Translations under genes and position numbers: made by a program
Shown: in pieces, positions 37,472-47,806 of the stretch
How positions within the stretch are numbered: the stretch's first letter is position 1
How the letters are laid out: each line of letters opens with the position of its first letter
The notes under the pieces: model-generated
Database searches by the model: none
Seen by the model: only the letters and a program-made list of their open reading frames with translations
What the model was told of the DNA's origin: nothing
NCBI RefSeq assembly: GCF_963663645.1
Contig: NZ_OY760503.1
Location: 1,865,501 to 1,929,500 of the forward strand
Length of the DNA stretch: 64,000 bases
Direction of reading: 5' to 3'
DNA from: an uncultured Trichococcus sp.
GTDB taxonomy: Bacteria > Bacillota > Bacilli > Lactobacillales > Aerococcaceae

Positions 37472-40027
37472 GTGAAACAAAAGTATTCCTATTTGGGATC
37501 ATTTTTATTGCCGGTGATATCGTTGTTGCTGGCGTATATTTTTATCGGGATTTATCCTTTTGGAGAGCTTTCGTTGCTTACTATTGATATGTATAACCAG
37601 TATGTCAGCTTCTTCTCCTATCTGAAAAGTATTTTGATAGGGAACAACGATATTTTTTATACTTTTTCCAAGAATTTGGGTGGCGATATGATCGGAATAC
37701 TCGCCTACTATTTGATGAGTCCGTTCAATGTTGTGTTGCTCTTTTTTCCATTGAAGTATTTCACAGAAGCAATATTGTTTTTGTCGTTGCTGAAAACTGG
37801 ATTTGCCGGCTTGACCATGTCAATCTGGCTCAACCGTAAAAAAGCATCTCCTTATTCAATGCTTTTTTCAATTGCATATGCATTGATGGGATATATGTTG
37901 GTGTATCAGCAGAATATCATGTGGCTGGATGGTGTCATTCTCCTGCCATTAGTGGTTATGGGGATCGATCGCATTTTTGAAAACCGTTCTTTCCTGCTTT
38001 ATTCGTGCTTTCTGGCATTATCGCTTGTGACAAACTACTACATCGGGTATATGATTTGCATTTTTTCGGTCATCTACGTACTGATGAAAGTGATTGGTTC
38101 CTGCAAGGGCAAGAGTGAATGTTTTCGTTATATCGCGAACTTCATTCTGGGTTCATTGCTGGCGGGAGGTTTATCTGCATTCCTGTTGATTCCGACAGCT
38201 TTTTCACTATCCGGAGGAAAAGCGGAGTTCAATCCGGACTTTTTTACTTTTGACCCTAATTTCGCCTGGCCGGATTTTATTTCAAAATTCGTAATAGGTT
38301 CCACGAATATTAATCAGATCATCACTGGTTTTCCAAATGTTTACGCCGGTTCGTTTGTTTTGAGTGGCCTGGTGTTCTTCTTTTTGCAGGGCAATATTCC
38401 AATTCGAAAACGGATCGCGTATCTTTTTGGCTTTCTGGTTATAGTAGCGAGTTTTTACTTCAATGGTATAAATTTGATTTGGCATGGACTGAATACGCCG
38501 GCATGGTTCCCTTACAGATACAGTTTCGTGTTTGTTTTTCTGGCAGTGGCAGCTGCTTACGAGGCGTTTCTGGCCAGTCTGGAGAAAAGCATCAATGTGA
38601 TCCAGTTACTGCTGCTCGTTACGCTTTGGGTCCTCATTGGCTTTTATATGTCAGGCAGAGCCTATGATTTCATAACCGGCTTCAATGCCAAAATCACCTA
38701 TGTTTCGTTGTTTATCTCAGCTTTTTTGTTGTTTGCTTTTTCCCACGCGAAACCCAATATAAAGAGGCATGTATTTGTGATCATGTTGGCATTCTCATTT
38801 TTTGAGCTGACTTTTAACAGCCACGAGACTTTGAAGCAACAGGCATACGCGCCACGGTCGGAATTTACAGGGAATGTAGAAAAAGTACAGCCCCTTACAG
38901 AGGCGATATTGGAGCAAGATGAAAGTTTTTATCGGATGGCCCAGGACTTTCAATTCAACAGGAATGATCCGATGTTGTATGGATACAGCGGGTTATCCCA
39001 TTACAGCTCCAACGAGAAAACATTTGTTAAGGACTTTTTGGGGGACATAGGCTTCAGGAATAATGGGAATTGGGCCTATTACGGAAAAGGAAATACAGTC
39101 ACTGTGGATAGTTTGCTGGCAGTCAAATACTTGATTTCAAGCGGGGCTGAACACAGTCATTACACTAGTTTGAAAAGTGAAGACAACTTGACTGTTTATC
39201 AGAACCCGTACGCTTTACCAGTCGGCATGATGGTCAAGAATCAAACGGAAAATCTGGATTTAGCGCAGGTTGATCCGTTTGCAATGCAGAATGATTTGTT
39301 CGGCAGCATTGTTACTGAATCTGCTGGTGATGCCCTGAAGCGGAGTGAGGGTGTATCCATTAAGCTTGAGAACGTGCAGCAAAGCTCAAACGAATACGGT
39401 ACGGTATACGAAAAAATAGATGGCTCTAAAGATGCATTTGTCATCTATACGATTGATGCAGCAGCTGACGGACCATACTATGCTTTTTTCCCTTCAGCCT
39501 ATTGGATTCCTACAGAATTATATGTGAACGATGAATGGATTGCGACTTACTTCAATGAATACAACTACAACATCGTTCCTTTGGGTGACTATGCCCAAGG
39601 CGAGGAAATTACGGTTACCTTAAAAATCAACAATGAGAAGACGATCGTGCTGGACGAGTTGTTTTATTATGAGGACCTGGAGATAGTGAAACATAATTTT
39701 GAAGATCTTTCTTCGAACTCATTCCAAGTGGATGAACACACTTCCTCGTCATTCTCAGGATCTGTTGAAAGTGAAGTCGGTAAAGGAACATTGCTGTTCA
39801 CAATCCCATATGATGAAGCTTGGCAAATAGAGGTGGATGGTGAACTGAAAGAAGGCAAAATAGCGTTCCAGACATTTTTGGCAATTGATTTGGAACCCGG
39901 CGAGCACACAGTCGAATTGAAATACGTTCCAAAAGGCTGGCGTGCGGGAGTTGCCATCACCTCTGTTTCAATGCTGATCGTTGCCTTAATTTCCTTCAAA
40001 GCTAGGCCCCAAAAAAGAAAACATTGA
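37472..40027 (+). CDS. YfhO-family membrane glycosyltransferase
   Basis: 851 residues with about 13 membrane segments in the first 430 residues plus one near the C-terminus, and a large extracytoplasmic domain between. The N-terminal motif IDMYNQYVSFFSYLKSIL, the LGGDMIGILAYYLMSPFN stretch and the VTNYYIGYMICIF segment are typical of YfhO. Such GT-C-like proteins take the sugar from undecaprenyl phosphate outside the membrane and attach it to teichoic acid. Start GTG 37472 has GGAGG upstream at proper spacing. It ends the GtrB-GtrA-YfhO set; a terminator follows. Confidence 0.9.
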   Translation: MKQKYSYLGSFLLPVISLLLAYIFIGIYPFGELSLLTIDMYNQYVSFFSYLKSILIGNNDIFYTFSKNLGGDMIGILAYYLMSPFNVVLLFFPLKYFTEAILFLSLLKTGFAGLTMSIWLNRKKASPYSMLFSIAYALMGYMLVYQQNIMWLDGVILLPLVVMGIDRIFENRSFLLYSCFLALSLVTNYYIGYMICIFSVIYVLMKVIGSCKGKSECFRYIANFILGSLLAGGLSAFLLIPTAFSLSGGKAEFNPDFFTFDPNFAWPDFISKFVIGSTNINQIITGFPNVYAGSFVLSGLVFFFLQGNIPIRKRIAYLFGFLVIVASFYFNGINLIWHGLNTPAWFPYRYSFVFVFLAVAAAYEAFLASLEKSINVIQLLLLVTLWVLIGFYMSGRAYDFITGFNAKITYVSLFISAFLLFAFSHAKPNIKRHVFVIMLAFSFFELTFNSHETLKQQAYAPRSEFTGNVEKVQPLTEAILEQDESFYRMAQDFQFNRNDPMLYGYSGLSHYSSNEKTFVKDFLGDIGFRNNGNWAYYGKGNTVTVDSLLAVKYLISSGAEHSHYTSLKSEDNLTVYQNPYALPVGMMVKNQTENLDLAQVDPFAMQNDLFGSIVTESAGDALKRSEGVSIKLENVQQSSNEYGTVYEKIDGSKDAFVIYTIDAAADGPYYAFFPSAYWIPTELYVNDEWIATYFNEYNYNIVPLGDYAQGEEITVTLKINNEKTIVLDELFYYEDLEIVKHNFEDLSSNSFQVDEHTSSSFSGSVESEVGKGTLLFTIPYDEAWQIEVDGELKEGKIAFQTFLAIDLEPGEHTVELKYVPKGWRAGVAITSVSMLIVALISFKARPQKRKH

Positions 40028-40045
40028 TTCCGCTCTCTTAAGCAT

Positions 40046-40086
40046 AAAAAGGTTTGCTACCAATTTTTTTGGGGTGAGCCTTTTTT
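40046..40086 (+). terminator. Terminator after the yfhO-like gene
   Basis: AAAAAGGTTTGCTACC pairs imperfectly, with G-U pairs, with GGGGTGAGCC plus TTTTTT at 40081-40086. Confidence 0.7.
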
Positions 40087-40212
40087 GTTTGAATGACATG
40101 ATCTACCATAAATTTCTGGTGCCATTCATATTAAAAAATGGTAAGATGAAAATGCATTCGCAAATCAGTGGTGCTTGTATGTAATGATTGTCTGGAGGAG
40201 GAAATCAAGAGG

Positions 40213-42678
40213 ATGTTTCATGGGAATAGAGGACATTGGCGCAGAGTCACGTTGGCAAGTGCAGTCCTAGTGACTTTAGGAACTGCAAGTGCGTCTTCGG
40301 TATATGCGGAAGAACAGAGCGGAACGAGCGCCGTTTCGACACAAACCAACGTGCAGATTCTGTCGACCACAGAAGTGGATTATCAGGCACGCGTACTTTC
40401 AGCAACGGATGCGATCAACACGCAGCCTTGGGGAACACCGGGATTCGAAACGATTGGCTGGAGCGCCGACTACACAGGCAAGACGGTCGCGGTGACGCAA
40501 GAAAAACTGGCCGATAACGGCGTCGCTTGGGCATATATCTCAGTGGACGGAACGGCTATTGGCTGGATTGCGAAGACCGCCTTATCCGCGCCGATTGAGC
40601 CGGATTACCTTGAGGTCCTGTCGACGACCGCAGTCGAGTACACGGCAACGATTACCCGTGGCACGGATGCCATCAACGCAGCGCCGTGGGGAACGCGCGG
40701 ATTTGAAACATTAGCGTCCAGTTCTGAATACTTAGGCAAGAACGTCACGGTGACCCAGGAAAAAATAATCGAGAATGGTGTCACGTGGGCTTTGATTTCA
40801 CTGGACGGAACCCAACTCGGCTGGATCGCCAAGGACGCTTTGACCGAACCGGATTATCTGGAAGTGCTGGAGACGACCGATATCGAGTACACCGCCACCA
40901 TCACGCGCGGCGGGGATGCGATCAACACCGTTCCATGGGGAATGCGCGGCTTTAAGACAGTGGCTCTCAGCTCTGCCTACCTAGGCAAAACCGCCACGGT
41001 GACGCAGGAACAGGTGCTTGAAAACGGTGTGACTTGGGCGTTGATCACAGTTGATGGCAAACAACTGGGCTGGATCTCCACAGAAGCTTTGACCGAACCG
41101 ACTTATGTGCAAATCGTGTCGCAGACAACCGTCGATTATGATGCCATAATTGCCCGTGACGGCGATGCCATCAATTCGCAGCCTTGGGGCACAAGAGGTT
41201 ATAGAACACTGGACAACAGTTCTTTTTACTTGAATAAGCAAGTCCACGTCATCCAAGAAGACGTGGCTGATAACGGTGTGACCTGGGCGTTCATCACTAT
41301 GGACGGTATCCAATTGGGCTGGATAGCCAAGGATGCTCTGAAGAAGGTTATCTATGTGGAAATATTGTCGACGACCGACGTTAATTATCCTGCTACAGTC
41401 ACTCGTAGCGGAGACGGCATCAATACGCAGCCGTGGGGAACGAGAGGGTATCAAACCATCGGCACCAGCTCCGATTATCTCGGCAAGCAAGTGACCGTCG
41501 TTCAAGAAAAAGTGGCGGACAATGGTGTGACCTGGGCTTTGATCTCGATTGATGGGAAACAGCTCGGCTGGATCGCGAAAGCGGCCTTGACGGAACCGAC
41601 CTATGTCCAAGTCGTATCTTCAAAGGCCGTTTCCTATCAAGCAACTGTTCTGCGGGGAACGGACGGCATCAACACGCAGCCGTGGGGAACGAAGGGCTAC
41701 CAGACAATCGGCTACGGCTACACTTATCTGGGACAAAGAGTCACCGTCTCGAAAGAGCAAGTGACCGATAACGGTGTGACTTGGGCCTTGATTGCGATCA
41801 ACGGAAAGGAAATCGGTTGGATCGCGAAGGATGCGCTCTTCAACAAGGTCGTTGCAACGACCGATGTCTTCTATAAAGCGACGATCACACGCGGTACCGA
41901 CGGCATCAACACCTTGCCGTGGGGAACGGAAGGCTACCAGACAGTCGGATACACTTCAAATTATCTTGGTTCTGGCGTGACGGTCAGCCAAGAGAAATTG
42001 ACCGCGGATGGTGTTCTTTGGGCATTGGCTTCCCTGAACGGAAATACGTTGGGGTGGATCGCGAAGGATGCCTTGACGGTTGCGGAGTTGAACCATACGG
42101 TGTTCCTTGATCCCGGACATGGCGGCTGGGAAGCAGGCGCGACATACAGCAGCGTGATGGAAAAGACCATCAACCTGGCCGTATCGAATAAGGTGAAGGC
42201 GAATCTGGAAGCGTTGGGATTCACGGTCATCATGTCGCGCACAACCGATACGTATGTCGGGTTGTTGGAACGTTCGGAAGAAGCGAACGCATCGGGAGCG
42301 GATATTTTCGTCAGCATCCACCACAATGCGATGCCTTCGAATGCGACAGTCACCGGAATCGAAACGTATTACTATGAAAGTAACCCGTATTATCCTCCGG
42401 TGATCAACGAAGAAATGCACAATGACCCGACACGAATTCTGGAGAGCGCCCAGTTGGCTTCGGCAATCCAGGATTCCTTGGTGGAGAATACCGGGGCGAT
42501 CGATCGCGGTGTGCGTCGGAACACCTTCGCTGTTCTGCGTGAAACAGCTATTCCTGCTGTGTTGCTTGAATTAGGATATATGAGTTCGCCTACCGAATTG
42601 GCCAAGCTTACTACGGCCAGCTACCAGACGACTTTGGCGAAAGCCATCACTGTGGGCATTGTGGCCTATTTCGAATAA
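40213..42678 (+). CDS. Secreted autolysin: seven GW-type modules and an Amidase_3 domain
   Basis: 821 residues. The signal peptide ends near VYAEEQ. Seven modules of about 82 residues (about 48-622) each carry DAINxxPWG or DGINxxPWG and end in GWIAK or GWIST, homologous to those of the protein at 27865. The C-terminal 190 residues are an N-acetylmuramoyl-L-alanine amidase of the zinc type: FLDPGHGGWEAGA (His), a Glu in MEKTINLAVSNKV, DIFVSIHHNAM (His) and LLELGYMSS (catalytic Glu). It should cleave the stem-peptide amide bond and be held by the modules. ATG 40213 follows GGAGGAGG by about 12 bp; another in-frame start 45 bp upstream is less likely. Confidence 0.93.
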   Translation: MFHGNRGHWRRVTLASAVLVTLGTASASSVYAEEQSGTSAVSTQTNVQILSTTEVDYQARVLSATDAINTQPWGTPGFETIGWSADYTGKTVAVTQEKLADNGVAWAYISVDGTAIGWIAKTALSAPIEPDYLEVLSTTAVEYTATITRGTDAINAAPWGTRGFETLASSSEYLGKNVTVTQEKIIENGVTWALISLDGTQLGWIAKDALTEPDYLEVLETTDIEYTATITRGGDAINTVPWGMRGFKTVALSSAYLGKTATVTQEQVLENGVTWALITVDGKQLGWISTEALTEPTYVQIVSQTTVDYDAIIARDGDAINSQPWGTRGYRTLDNSSFYLNKQVHVIQEDVADNGVTWAFITMDGIQLGWIAKDALKKVIYVEILSTTDVNYPATVTRSGDGINTQPWGTRGYQTIGTSSDYLGKQVTVVQEKVADNGVTWALISIDGKQLGWIAKAALTEPTYVQVVSSKAVSYQATVLRGTDGINTQPWGTKGYQTIGYGYTYLGQRVTVSKEQVTDNGVTWALIAINGKEIGWIAKDALFNKVVATTDVFYKATITRGTDGINTLPWGTEGYQTVGYTSNYLGSGVTVSQEKLTADGVLWALASLNGNTLGWIAKDALTVAELNHTVFLDPGHGGWEAGATYSSVMEKTINLAVSNKVKANLEALGFTVIMSRTTDTYVGLLERSEEANASGADIFVSIHHNAMPSNATVTGIETYYYESNPYYPPVINEEMHNDPTRILESAQLASAIQDSLVENTGAIDRGVRRNTFAVLRETAIPAVLLELGYMSSPTELAKLTTASYQTTLAKAITVGIVAYFE

Positions 42679-42685
42679 CGGAATT

Positions 42686-42723
42686 AACGGGAGAACCTTC
42701 ACTAGAGGGTTCTCCCGTTTTTT
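42686..42723 (+). terminator. Terminator after the amidase gene
   Basis: AACGGGAGAACCT pairs with AGGGTTCTCCCGTT, followed by TTTTTT. Confidence 0.9.
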
Positions 42724-42829
42724 TATTATAACTTGTAAAGTGGTGCCACTAATAAAAAAAGCTGTTTCACCATATTAAAAAACAAAAAAAAACATTTATT
42801 GAACAAAAACAAAAAATAAAACAAAAAAA

Positions 42830-42841
42830 CGAACAAAAATA
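42830..42841. promoter_or_regulatory. Candidate LacR operator upstream of the lac promoter
   Basis: CGAACAAAAATA directly abuts the -35 box of the lac promoter. A related GAACAAAAAC lies at 42801-42810. The same 12-mer occurs twice before the lacR-like gene (48646 and 48687). Confidence 0.6.
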
Positions 42842-42870
42842 TTGATTTTATGTTTGGTTCTGTTTATAAT
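42842..42870 (+). promoter_or_regulatory. lac operon promoter
   Basis: TTGATT (42842-42847) and TATAAT (42865-42870) have exactly 17 bp between them. The transcript would have a leader of about 290 bases that includes the lacD relic. Confidence 0.75.
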
Positions 42871-42974
42871 GATGGCATAAGGGAATAAAAACGCTTCCGG
42901 GAAATTGGGTTGTGATTTTCCAGACTGTCTTCGTAAGATCATTAAAATATTTTTAGTAAGGAGAAATGAATAGG

Positions 42975-43146
42975 GCTCTTGTACTGGGGACGGATTTAGC
43001 GGGTAAGGAATTGAAATCAATCATTATAAATCAAAGAGGGTGAGCAAGCTGCACGTAAATGGTGGCGTAAGACTGGCTTTAATACTATCGATACACTAAG
43101 CAAAGTTCTTGGAACGACAGCAACATCTTGGAAAGAAAAAATCTGA
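42975..43146 (+). pseudogene. lacD: Decayed 3' end of lacD (tagatose-1,6-bisphosphate aldolase)
   Basis: Codons 43042-43143 read [20 protein letters not shown] and continue [14 protein letters not shown], with TGA at 43144-43146. From memory this matches the conserved C-terminal end of LacD (pattern EARKW-x(4)-GF-x(2)-ID-x-L-x(2)-VL-x(2)-TA-x-x-W-x-x-KI). An in-frame TAA lies upstream at 43027-43029, and there is no start or ribosome site. The bases before it resemble a frame-shifted version of the preceding LacD segment. In the known order lacABCDFEG, lacD lies directly before lacF, exactly as here. Its boundary on the left is uncertain. Confidence 0.7.
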
Positions 43147-43166
43147 AAAAATTGGAGGAAATGAAA

Positions 43167-43484
43167 ATGAACAGGGAAGAAGCTACTTTATTAGGGTTTG
43201 AAATTGTTGCCTATGCAGGTGAAGCGCGATCATACCTTCTGGATGCTTTAAAAGCAGCGGAAAAAGGTGATTATGATAAAGCCGAAGCATTATGCGAAGA
43301 AGCAAATACCAGCATCAGAGAAGCGCATAAAGCTCAGACAAGTTTGCTTACTATGGAAGCTTCAGGTGATGATATTGCGTACAGCGTTACGATGATGCAT
43401 GGACAGGATCACTTAATGACAACATTGCTGCTTAGGGATTTGATGAAACATATGATTGAATTGTATAAAAGAGGGAGTAACTAA
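43167..43484 (+). CDS. lacF: Lactose-specific PTS enzyme IIA
   Basis: 105 residues, normal for LacF. The sequence [20 protein letters not shown] and the active-site region [14 protein letters not shown], with the phosphorylated His, are close to staphylococcal and streptococcal LacF. It passes phosphate from HPr to the IIB domain of LacE. ATG 43167 is chosen because GGAGG lies 8 bp upstream and LacF proteins begin MNREE; in-frame ATGs at 43128 and 43161 are possible but less likely. The operon is visibly richer in A+T than its neighbours. Confidence 0.95.
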   Translation: MNREEATLLGFEIVAYAGEARSYLLDALKAAEKGDYDKAEALCEEANTSIREAHKAQTSLLTMEASGDDIAYSVTMMHGQDHLMTTLLLRDLMKHMIELYKRGSN

Positions 43485-43486
43485 TT

Positions 43487-45205
43487 ATGATGAATGCATT
43501 GATCGCACAAATTGAAAAAGCTAAACCTTTCTTTGAGAAAGTATCCCGTAATATCTATCTACGCGCAATACGTGATGGCTTTATCTCAGCGATGCCTGTT
43601 GTTCTGTTTTCAAGTATTTTCTTATTGATTGCATATGTTCCTAATATCTTCGGTTTCTCATGGAGTGCATCGACTGAAGCTTTGATTATGAAACCATACG
43701 GATATACAATGGGGATTTTAGGAGTTTTGGTTGCCGGCACAACAGCAAAATCTTTAACGGATTCCTTTAACAGAAAACTGGAAAACACAAATCAAATTAA
43801 CTTTCTTTCTACTATGTTGGCTTCCATATCTGGTTTCCTGCTCCTTGCTGCGGATGCAGTTGAGGGCGGTGGATTTGCAAACGGATTCTTAGGGACAAAA
43901 GGACTATTGACAGCGTTTCTTGCAGCGTTCATCACTGTGAATATCTATAATATCACTGTGAAAAATAATGTGACAATCCGGATGCCGGAAGAAGTACCAC
44001 CAAACATTTCACAAGTATTTAAAGATATCATTCCTTTTACCTTAGTGATAGTCGTTCTTTATGGTTTGGATATATTGACTAGGAACATTATGGGCACGAA
44101 TGTGGCGGAGTCTGTTATTAAGTTATTCGAGCCACTGTTCACAGCGGCTGATGGTTACTTGGGTATTACAATAATATTTGGTGCCTTCGCACTATTCTGG
44201 TTTGTTGGTATACACGGACCGTCTATCGTTGAACCTGCTATTGCAGCGATTACTTATGCGAATATTGAAACAAATTTCCAACTTTTACAGGCTGGACAGC
44301 ATGCAGATAAGATTTTGACATCCGGAACCCAGATGTTTATCGTTACAATGGGTGGTACAGGTGCAACGCTAGTTGTTCCATTCATGTTCATGTGGTTATC
44401 AAAATCAAAACGGAATAAGGCGATCGGCAGAGCGTCAGTCGTACCTACTTTCTTCGGGGTTAATGAGCCAATCTTATTTGGAGCACCTATCGTTTTAAAT
44501 CCAGTTTTCTTTGTTCCATTTATTTTTGCACCAATTGCTAACGTATGGATTTTCAAATTCTTCGTTGATATTCTTGGAATGAACAGCTTTAGCGTGAATT
44601 TGCCTTGGACAACGCCAGGTCCTTTGGGAATTGTTATCGGAACAGGATTCGGGTTGATGTCACTTATTCTTGCTCTTACATTGATTGTAGTCGACGTGGT
44701 GATTTATTACCCATTCTTTAAAGTCTATGATGCACAAATTCTTGAAGAAGAAAAAGCAGGTGTATCATCTACGGATAGTTTGAAAGAAAAGGTTGAAGGC
44801 AGCTTTGATACTAAAAAAGCCAAAGCGGTCCTTGCAAGTGCTGATACGAACGAGAATGATCCGGAAGTTTTTGAAAATAAAATAACGGAAGCTAAAAATG
44901 TTCTTGTCCTTTGTGCCGGCGGTGGAACAAGTGGCCTTCTTGCTAATGCTTTAAATAAAGCTGCGGCTGAATATGGGGCTCCTGTAAAAGCAGCAGCGGG
45001 CAGCTATGGTGCGCACATGGATATCATGAAAGACTATGATTTAGTCATCCTGGCACCTCAAGTGGCTTCGAATTACGAAGATATCAAACAAGATACTGAC
45101 AGATTGGGCGTTAAACTTGCTAAAACGCAAGGAGGTCAATACATTAAATTGACCCGTGATGGCCAAGGGGCTCTCGCATTTGTTCAGGAACAATTTCAAT
45201 ACTAG
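43487..45205 (+). CDS. lacE: Lactose-specific PTS enzyme IICB
   Basis: 572 residues: a IIC membrane domain (about 1-430) with [40 protein letters not shown] and [13 protein letters not shown], a linker, then a IIB domain from about residue 465 with the phosphorylated Cys in [14 protein letters not shown]. Near-continuous similarity to LacE supports lactose rather than cellobiose as substrate. It takes up lactose and releases lactose-6-phosphate. It starts 2 bp after the lacF stop; the two ATG codons at 43487 and 43490 are equally possible. Confidence 0.95.
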   Translation: MMNALIAQIEKAKPFFEKVSRNIYLRAIRDGFISAMPVVLFSSIFLLIAYVPNIFGFSWSASTEALIMKPYGYTMGILGVLVAGTTAKSLTDSFNRKLENTNQINFLSTMLASISGFLLLAADAVEGGGFANGFLGTKGLLTAFLAAFITVNIYNITVKNNVTIRMPEEVPPNISQVFKDIIPFTLVIVVLYGLDILTRNIMGTNVAESVIKLFEPLFTAADGYLGITIIFGAFALFWFVGIHGPSIVEPAIAAITYANIETNFQLLQAGQHADKILTSGTQMFIVTMGGTGATLVVPFMFMWLSKSKRNKAIGRASVVPTFFGVNEPILFGAPIVLNPVFFVPFIFAPIANVWIFKFFVDILGMNSFSVNLPWTTPGPLGIVIGTGFGLMSLILALTLIVVDVVIYYPFFKVYDAQILEEEKAGVSSTDSLKEKVEGSFDTKKAKAVLASADTNENDPEVFENKITEAKNVLVLCAGGGTSGLLANALNKAAAEYGAPVKAAAGSYGAHMDIMKDYDLVILAPQVASNYEDIKQDTDRLGVKLAKTQGGQYIKLTRDGQGALAFVQEQFQY

Positions 45206-46624
<1,419 letters not shown>

Positions 46625-46665
46625 CAGGTTTATTTTGATAGAGTAGGAAGTATAAAATTATTCAG

Positions 46666-46706
46666 CTGTGGAATGTGATGATAGCACATGTTCCACAGTT
46701 TTTGTT
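46666..46706 (+). terminator. Terminator of the lac operon
   Basis: CTGTGGAA (46666-46673) pairs with TTCCACAG (46691-46698), with inner TGTG/CACA, followed by TTTTTG. Confidence 0.85.
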
Positions 46707-46782
46707 TTGGTTTCACAGTGGTTAAACTAGAGGTTCATGAATGAGAAAGAAGAACTTGGTATTATTGTTTGCAGCCTCCGCT

Positions 46783-46870
46783 ACGGTTCCCAAAAAAGAC
46801 GGTCGACAAACCTGGCTATCCATCGTTGCTGCTGGCGTACTCTTGCCCACTAAACGCAAATGGGAACCGT
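46783..46870. repeat. Separated inverted repeat next to dyad array B
   Basis: ACGGTTCCCA (46783-46792) is the exact reverse complement of TGGGAACCGT (46861-46870). The 68-bp interior has no recognised gene; an open frame 46741-47040 runs through it into array B and is not believed to be coding. Confidence 0.5.
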
Positions 46871-46906
46871 GTTTGGTATGCAGGAAGGCAATTATTTGGG
46901 ATTGCT

Positions 46907-47040
46907 CGCCGGAGGAAACAACCCAAAAACAGGGGCCAACTCCGGCGAAGACCCTCTCACCGAAGCAGGACACCGAAAACCAGCAGTCAACTACGGCGAA
47001 GCCGTCGTTCACCGGAGCACAGCTCCCGGTGATCCGGTAA
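46907..47040. repeat. Dyad array B, CTCCGG family
   Basis: A right half ends at 46915, then units lie at 46940-46965 and 46991-47017, with gaps of 24 and 25 bp. It ends in a tail GAGCACAGCTCCCGGTGATC also found, with small changes, at arrays C and D. Confidence 0.8.
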
Positions 47041-47070
47041 CTTTTGGCAATACCGTAACTCTACAAAAAG

Positions 47071-47110
47071 AGAACGCACCATCGGTCGGGCCGATGGTGC
47101 GTTCTTTTTA
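47071..47110. terminator. Bidirectional terminator between array B and the HAD gene
   Basis: A 15-bp stem, AGAACGCACCATCGG (47071-47085) with its complement (47091-47105), T-run on the plus side and A-run before it. Confidence 0.9.
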
Positions 47111-47113
47111 TTT

Positions 47114-47806
47114 TTAGTCATGATCCGCGAAAAGGCGTTGCGTGAATCCGTTGAAGTCCGTGATGACGCCATCCTTGCAGAGGTTTTCCTTCTGGAAGGT
47201 TTCCCGGTTCTTGAAGAACGGGTCGATTGCGATGATCATGCCGATGTTCGCGCTGTTGGCCGCGCGGAGTCCGGAATAGGCGTCCTCGATGACCAGACAT
47301 TCTTCGGGGGGGACCCCGAGTTTTCTGGCTGCATGCAGGAAGATGTCCGGCTCCGGTTTGCCGGGGAAGGAACCGTCATCGAAGACGACTTTGTCCGGAT
47401 TGAACCAACGATCAAGCGCAAAGGTGTCGAAATAGAAGTCGACATTTTCTTTGATGGTCGCGGTGGCGATCGTCAGCGGCAAATTGCGCTCCTTCAGATC
47501 GTCCAGCACTTCGATCAACCCGTCCGTCAACACGAGTTGCTCCGGTTTGTTCAGGCAGAGTTTGCGGTAATGTTCTTCCTTCTCCAAAGAAAGTTTCTGC
47601 ACTTCCTCGTCTGTCAGGTCAGGGGATACAAAATGACGCAGGATTTTGTCGTTCGTGCGGCCGTGTACGTTTGTCAGAATCTCTGTTTCTGTGAGCCCGT
47701 TGCCTGGACTGTACTTTTGGATCATGTCGATCCAGGCCTGTTCGTGCAGATGCGAATCCTGGAACATTGTGCCGTTGAAGTCAAAAATGATGCCGTTCAG
47801 TTTCAT
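47114..47806 (-). CDS. HAD-family sugar phosphatase or phosphoglucomutase-like protein
   Basis: 230 residues. HAD motif I is IIFDFNGTMF, with Asn where the second Asp of DxD normally stands. Motif II is in TIATATIKEN, and motif III/IV in PGKPEPDIF (Lys) and VIEDAYSGLRAA. An alpha-helical cap lies at about 15-85, as in subfamily I beta-phosphoglucomutases and sugar phosphatases. The gene overlaps the end of the lacR-like gene (ATGA), so the two are translated together; a sugar-phosphate substrate linked to lactose breakdown is an inference. The Asn substitution could reduce the acid/base step but is seen in some HAD groups. Confidence 0.85.
   Translation of the reverse strand: MKLNGIIFDFNGTMFQDSHLHEQAWIDMIQKYSPGNGLTETEILTNVHGRTNDKILRHFVSPDLTDEEVQKLSLEKEEHYRKLCLNKPEQLVLTDGLIEVLDDLKERNLPLTIATATIKENVDFYFDTFALDRWFNPDKVVFDDGSFPGKPEPDIFLHAARKLGVPPEECLVIEDAYSGLRAANSANIGMIIAIDPFFKNRETFQKENLCKDGVITDFNGFTQRLFADHD

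Noticed and set aside
40168-40212. Earlier start for the Amidase_3 autolysin
   Set aside because: It would put a cysteine-containing stretch before a normal signal peptide, and the GGAGGAGG site would then lie inside the gene.
42871-43166. Riboswitch or antiterminator leader before lacF
   Set aside because: No terminator/antiterminator pair or known aptamer core is seen; most of the leader is explained by the lacD relic.
46741-47040. A 99-residue open frame beginning with a signal-like stretch MRKKNLVLLFAASATV
   Set aside because: It runs into array B, the second half is repeat-derived, and no clear ribosome site precedes the ATG.
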